Translations under genes and position numbers: made by a program | Origin: Sphingomonadales bacterium | GTDB taxonomy: Bacteria > Pseudomonadota > Alphaproteobacteria > Sphingomonadales > Sphingomonadaceae | Assembly (NCBI GenBank): GCA_027483465.1 | Contig: JAIXUQ010000034.1 | Location: forward strand, 1-64,000 | Direction: 5' to 3' | DNA length: 64,000 nt | Notes under the pieces: generated by a model | Database searches by the model: none | What the model was told of the DNA's origin: nothing | Seen by the model: only the letters and a program-made list of their open reading frames with translations | Shown here: piece after piece, positions 60,919 through 64,000 of the stretch | How positions within the stretch are numbered: the stretch's first letter is position 1 | Layout of the letters: the number at the start of each line of letters is the position of its first letter

Positions 60919-63900
60919 TGCGCCTGTTTGACGAAAGCGCACCATCGCGGACCGCATCCCTGCCGGCCCGCACCCGGCTGGCGCTGGCCGCCTCGCCCAG
61001 CGTGCTGGCGGCCATGCTGGCGCTGCAACCGCAGATCGTGCGCGCCCAGGCCTTCCAGGGCAGCGCCACGGTGATCAACGGCTCGGTCAGCCGCGCATCG
61101 GGCAGCGGGGTGGATTTCCTCACCGTCAACGCCGAGCAGAACACCATCAACTGGACCCCGAACGACACGATGGCCGGCGGCGGCGCCATTGATTTCCTGC
61201 CCACCGGCACCACCGCCAATTTCCTCGCCGGCTCCGGCATCAGCAGCTACACGGTGCTCAACCGCATCATCGCCGCCGATCAGTCACGCGCCATCAGCTT
61301 TGCCGGCACGGTCAACAGCGGTGCGGGCGGCAGCCTGTGGTTCTATGCCCCCGGCGGGCTGTTGCTGCAGGGCAGCGCGCGCTTCAATGTCGGCAGCCTG
61401 CTGCTCACCACCAATGATCCGGTGGGCGCGGCCAACGGCAATGATTATCTTTCGGCCAACAATGATTTCCGCCTGAGGGGTGCCGCGGGCAGCACCGCCG
61501 CCATCGAAATCAGCAACGGCGCCCAGATCAACGCGCTGAGCAACAACAGCTATGTGATCGCGGTGGCCCCGCGCATCACCATGGCCGGCGCCGTCCAGGT
61601 GAATGGCTCGGCCGCGCTGGTGATGGCCGAGGATGTCAGCTTCACCCTCAACGGCGGCCTGTTCGATATCACCGCCAATGTGGGCAGCGCCGCCGGCGGC
61701 ACCAACCAGGTGGATGGCAGCATCACCGGGCCGGCCGGCAATTCCGGCGTGGGCGATTATCACCGCATCTACATGATGGCGGTGCCCAGGAACGATGCCA
61801 TCACGCTGCTGCTCACCGGTTCGCAGCAGATCGGCTTTGCCATTGCCAGCGCCGCCGATGTGGATGGCAATGCCATCATCCTGTCGGGCGGGCATGATAT
61901 CGTCAGGAACCCCACGGGCGAGGGGCTGGACTCGTTCAGTGCTCAGCCGTCGGCCGGCGCCGGCAGCGGCCGGATCACGGTCAATCTCGATGCCGTCACC
62001 CTCACCTCCAACGCCACCGTGCGGTCACGCGATGTCGGCCAGGCCATTGCCTCCACGGGCCAGCTTGATGTGGCCCGCAACCTTGCGGTGTTTGCCGGCG
62101 AAAACGCCTTCATCGGCGCCACCAATGGCCAACTGCTTGAGGTGACGGGCGACATTCTGGCCGATGCCTCCAATCGGTTCAGCGCCGGCAACGGGGCCAA
62201 CCGCACCGCCGGCGCGGCCTCGGTGCTGGCCAGCGACGGCAATGTCTCGGTGCTGGGCAATATCGTCGTCAGGGCCGATGGCATCGGCGATAATGCCAGC
62301 GCCGCAGGACAGGCCGGCGGCACCGGCACCGGCGGCAGCGCCCAGGTGAGTGTGGCAAGCGGCGGCTCCCTGCAGGCCACCACGGTCACCATCAGCGCCA
62401 CCGGCACCGGCGGCACCGCAGCCCAGGGCCGCGGCGGCGCGGCCGTGGGCGGCATTGCCATCTTCCAGCAGGCGGCCGGCACCACCCTGCAACTGGAAAC
62501 CGATCTGGTGATCGATGCCGGGGCCACCAGCAGCCAGGGTGCCGATGGCCAGCCCACCGGCAACGCCAGCGGCGGCCTGGCCCAGGCGACATTTTCCACA
62601 TCCAACAACATCAACGGCGGCCTCAGCATCACCAGCAACGCGCTGGCCAGCCCCGGCCAGCGCCAGGTGCCGCTGCAAACCGGCGGTGCCACCATCCAGG
62701 GCGGCGCAGCCCGGCTGAGCGTGCTCGATGGCGGCGGCATTGGCGCCTTGTCCCTCAACATCAGCGCCACGGCCGGTGCCATCGGCAGCGGCGGCGGCAT
62801 TGATTATCGCGGCGGCATCGCCGAAATCCTCGCCAACAGCAGCAGCGATGGCGTGGCCGTGGCCATCGCCGGCAGCGCCGCACTGGATGCGCGCGCCTTT
62901 GGTGCCGATGGCCTTGCCGGCGGCGCGCGCGACGGCGGCACTGCCACCGGTGGTGCGGCCCGCATCGTGGTCGATGGCAATGCCAATGTGCTGTTCAACA
63001 CCAATCTGCTGCTGAATGCCTCCGCCACGGGCGGCAATGGCGTGGGCATTGGCAATGGCGGCAGCGCCACCGGCGGCACCACCCGCATCGCGCTGGCGTC
63101 CGGCGGGCTTTCGGTGGCCGGTCCGGTGGAAATGCGCGCCGAAGCCTTTGGCGGCAGCGGCTTGAACGGCGGCGCGGCCACCGCCAGCAACGCCAATGCC
63201 GGCTTTGCCCCGGCGGTTGATCTTTTCTATGGCACCGCCGGCCAACCCGGCCAGACCGGCATCGACATCCTGGGCGGGCCGCTGATCCTGGCGGCCCGCG
63301 CGCTGGGCGGGGCGGGCAGCAATGCCGGCACCGGCGGCGCTGCCACCGGCGGCAGCATCGTGGTTGATCTGCGCTCCCAAAGCCATCAGGCCAGCGGCAT
63401 CAGCATCGATGCCGGGGTGAGCGGCGGCAACGCCGCGCTGGGCGGCAATGCCGTGGGCAGCGATGTTTCGCTGGTGCTGTTCAACAGCGTGCTCGACAGC
63501 CAGGGCAGCTTCACCATCGATGCCTCGGCCCAGGGTGGGGAGGCGCTGGCCCAGCCGGTGGCCAATGGCGGCACCGGCGGCAATGCCCAGTTTGGCAGCG
63601 TGCAGATGGTGCTGCGCGGCCAGCCGGGGACAACGGCCAACCTGCTGGCGCCCTCACTCACCATCAATGCCAATGTGACCGGCGGCGATGGCGGTTTCTC
63701 CTCTGGCGGCATCGGTGGTGCCGGCGGCCTCGCCAATGCGCGCGGGGTGGGTCAGGGCCTGTCAATCCTGGGCCAGGCCGGCGATACCGCCATCACGCTG
63801 GGCAGCACCAGCATCAACCATGCGGCCATTGGTGGCCGCGGCGGCAACACCGATACCGGCAGGCTGGGCGATGGCGGTGCCGCCACCGGCGGTGCCATCA

Positions 63901-64000
63901 CGCTGGGCCTGTCAAGCGGGCCGCTGGGCCCGATTCCCAATCAGGCGCTGATTGATCTGGGCACCCTCAACATCGACGCGCGCAGCCGTGGCGGCGATGC
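60918..64000 (+). CDS. Two-partner-secretion exoprotein (TpsA), 3' end outside the window
   Basis: Open to the right edge: 1027 complete codons and still open. A long N-terminal signal (about residues 1-45, hydrophobic 20-42, ending RAQA) is followed by a haemagglutinin-type TPS domain: NGSVSRASGSGVDFLTVN (54-71), AIDFLPTGTTANFLAGSG (90-107), YTVLNRIIAADQSRAISFAG (111-130) and FYAPGGLLLQGSARFNVGS (142-160). The usual NPNGI is replaced by APGGL. The rest is Gly/Ala/Asn/Thr-rich beta-helix, with GxATGG turns at A676, A717, A809 and A989. It is probably a large surface or secreted adhesin. Confidence 0.9.
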   Translation, partial: MRLFDESAPSRTASLPARTRLALAASPSVLAAMLALQPQIVRAQAFQGSATVINGSVSRASGSGVDFLTVNAEQNTINWTPNDTMAGGGAIDFLPTGTTANFLAGSGISSYTVLNRIIAADQSRAISFAGTVNSGAGGSLWFYAPGGLLLQGSARFNVGSLLLTTNDPVGAANGNDYLSANNDFRLRGAAGSTAAIEISNGAQINALSNNSYVIAVAPRITMAGAVQVNGSAALVMAEDVSFTLNGGLFDITANVGSAAGGTNQVDGSITGPAGNSGVGDYHRIYMMAVPRNDAITLLLTGSQQIGFAIASAADVDGNAIILSGGHDIVRNPTGEGLDSFSAQPSAGAGSGRITVNLDAVTLTSNATVRSRDVGQAIASTGQLDVARNLAVFAGENAFIGATNGQLLEVTGDILADASNRFSAGNGANRTAGAASVLASDGNVSVLGNIVVRADGIGDNASAAGQAGGTGTGGSAQVSVASGGSLQATTVTISATGTGGTAAQGRGGAAVGGIAIFQQAAGTTLQLETDLVIDAGATSSQGADGQPTGNASGGLAQATFSTSNNINGGLSITSNALASPGQRQVPLQTGGATIQGGAARLSVLDGGGIGALSLNISATAGAIGSGGGIDYRGGIAEILANSSSDGVAVAIAGSAALDARAFGADGLAGGARDGGTATGGAARIVVDGNANVLFNTNLLLNASATGGNGVGIGNGGSATGGTTRIALASGGLSVAGPVEMRAEAFGGSGLNGGAATASNANAGFAPAVDLFYGTAGQPGQTGIDILGGPLILAARALGGAGSNAGTGGAATGGSIVVDLRSQSHQASGISIDAGVSGGNAALGGNAVGSDVSLVLFNSVLDSQGSFTIDASAQGGEALAQPVANGGTGGNAQFGSVQMVLRGQPGTTANLLAPSLTINANVTGGDGGFSSGGIGGAGGLANARGVGQGLSILGQAGDTAITLGSTSINHAAIGGRGGNTDTGRLGDGGAATGGAITLGLSSGPLGPIPNQALIDLGTLNIDARSRGGD

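Noticed and set aside
62000-64000. DNA-level tandem repeat in the exoprotein gene
   Set aside because: Recurring GCCACCGGCGG words are at irregular codon spacings (41, 92 and 180 residues) and reflect protein-level turns, not a tandem array.

Overview
The window is GC-rich chromosomal DNA of an alphaproteobacterium, most probably order Sphingomonadales. The pointers are a TonB-dependent receptor paired with a TPR-sulfotransferase, an F1-ATPase zeta (DUF1476) inhibitor subunit, a DUF6481 protein, a coaBC-dut-moeB run, a three-gene fbc (Rieske, cyt b, cyt c1) operon and dispersed GC-rich inverted repeats between genes. Genus cannot be fixed from sequence alone. No tRNA, rRNA, CRISPR array, IS element or integrase was seen. 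Both edge genes are cut: ileS on the left and a large two-partner-secretion exoprotein on the right.

Region 1 (1-17215, all minus strand, read right to left) is a near-continuous gene run. A complete polyamine uptake and catabolism operon (glutamine-synthetase-like ligase, PotF, PotH, PotI, PotA, PuuD, class III aminotransferase, PuuA, PuuB, SpdH-like spermidine dehydrogenase) is coupled by overlaps or gaps of 16 bases or less. It runs 3 bases from folA, then an M19 dipeptidase, ribF and ileS. ileS carries an internal patch of unusual codon use.

Region 2 (17387-21614) is a quinoprotein amine dehydrogenase cluster in the order B-E-D-A-cytochrome c, with a divergent second monohaem cytochrome c. 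The light chain has the two TTQ tryptophans and the catalytic aspartate at the positions expected of aromatic amine dehydrogenase (AADH). Together with region 1 it forms an amine-degradation island: periplasmic oxidation of an amine by a TTQ enzyme beside cytoplasmic polyamine breakdown.

Region 3 (21619-31248) has a TPR-sulfotransferase divergent from a TonB receptor, thyA, a 539-base gene-free and strongly hairpin-forming segment, an NfrB-like membrane glycosyltransferase overlapping an NfrA-like outer-membrane protein, and a MerR regulator.

Region 4 (31295-47530) is mostly housekeeping: ATP-dependent DNA ligase, exonuclease III, PBP1A, coaBC-dut-moeB, purC, zeta-bolA-grxD, hemF and the cytochrome bc1 operon, with two GNAT acetyltransferases and an MFS carrier.

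Region 5 (47551-64000) has a molybdopterin oxidoreductase, an acyl-CoA synthetase, a GumN-like protein and small lipoprotein, rplY-pth-ychF, a catalase-peroxidase with a signal peptide, and a TpsB/TpsA secretion pair running off the window. The most interesting items for follow-up are the AADH-polyamine island, the structured leader before the NfrB-like gene, the divergent TPS domain of the exoprotein, and the mosaic patch in ileS.
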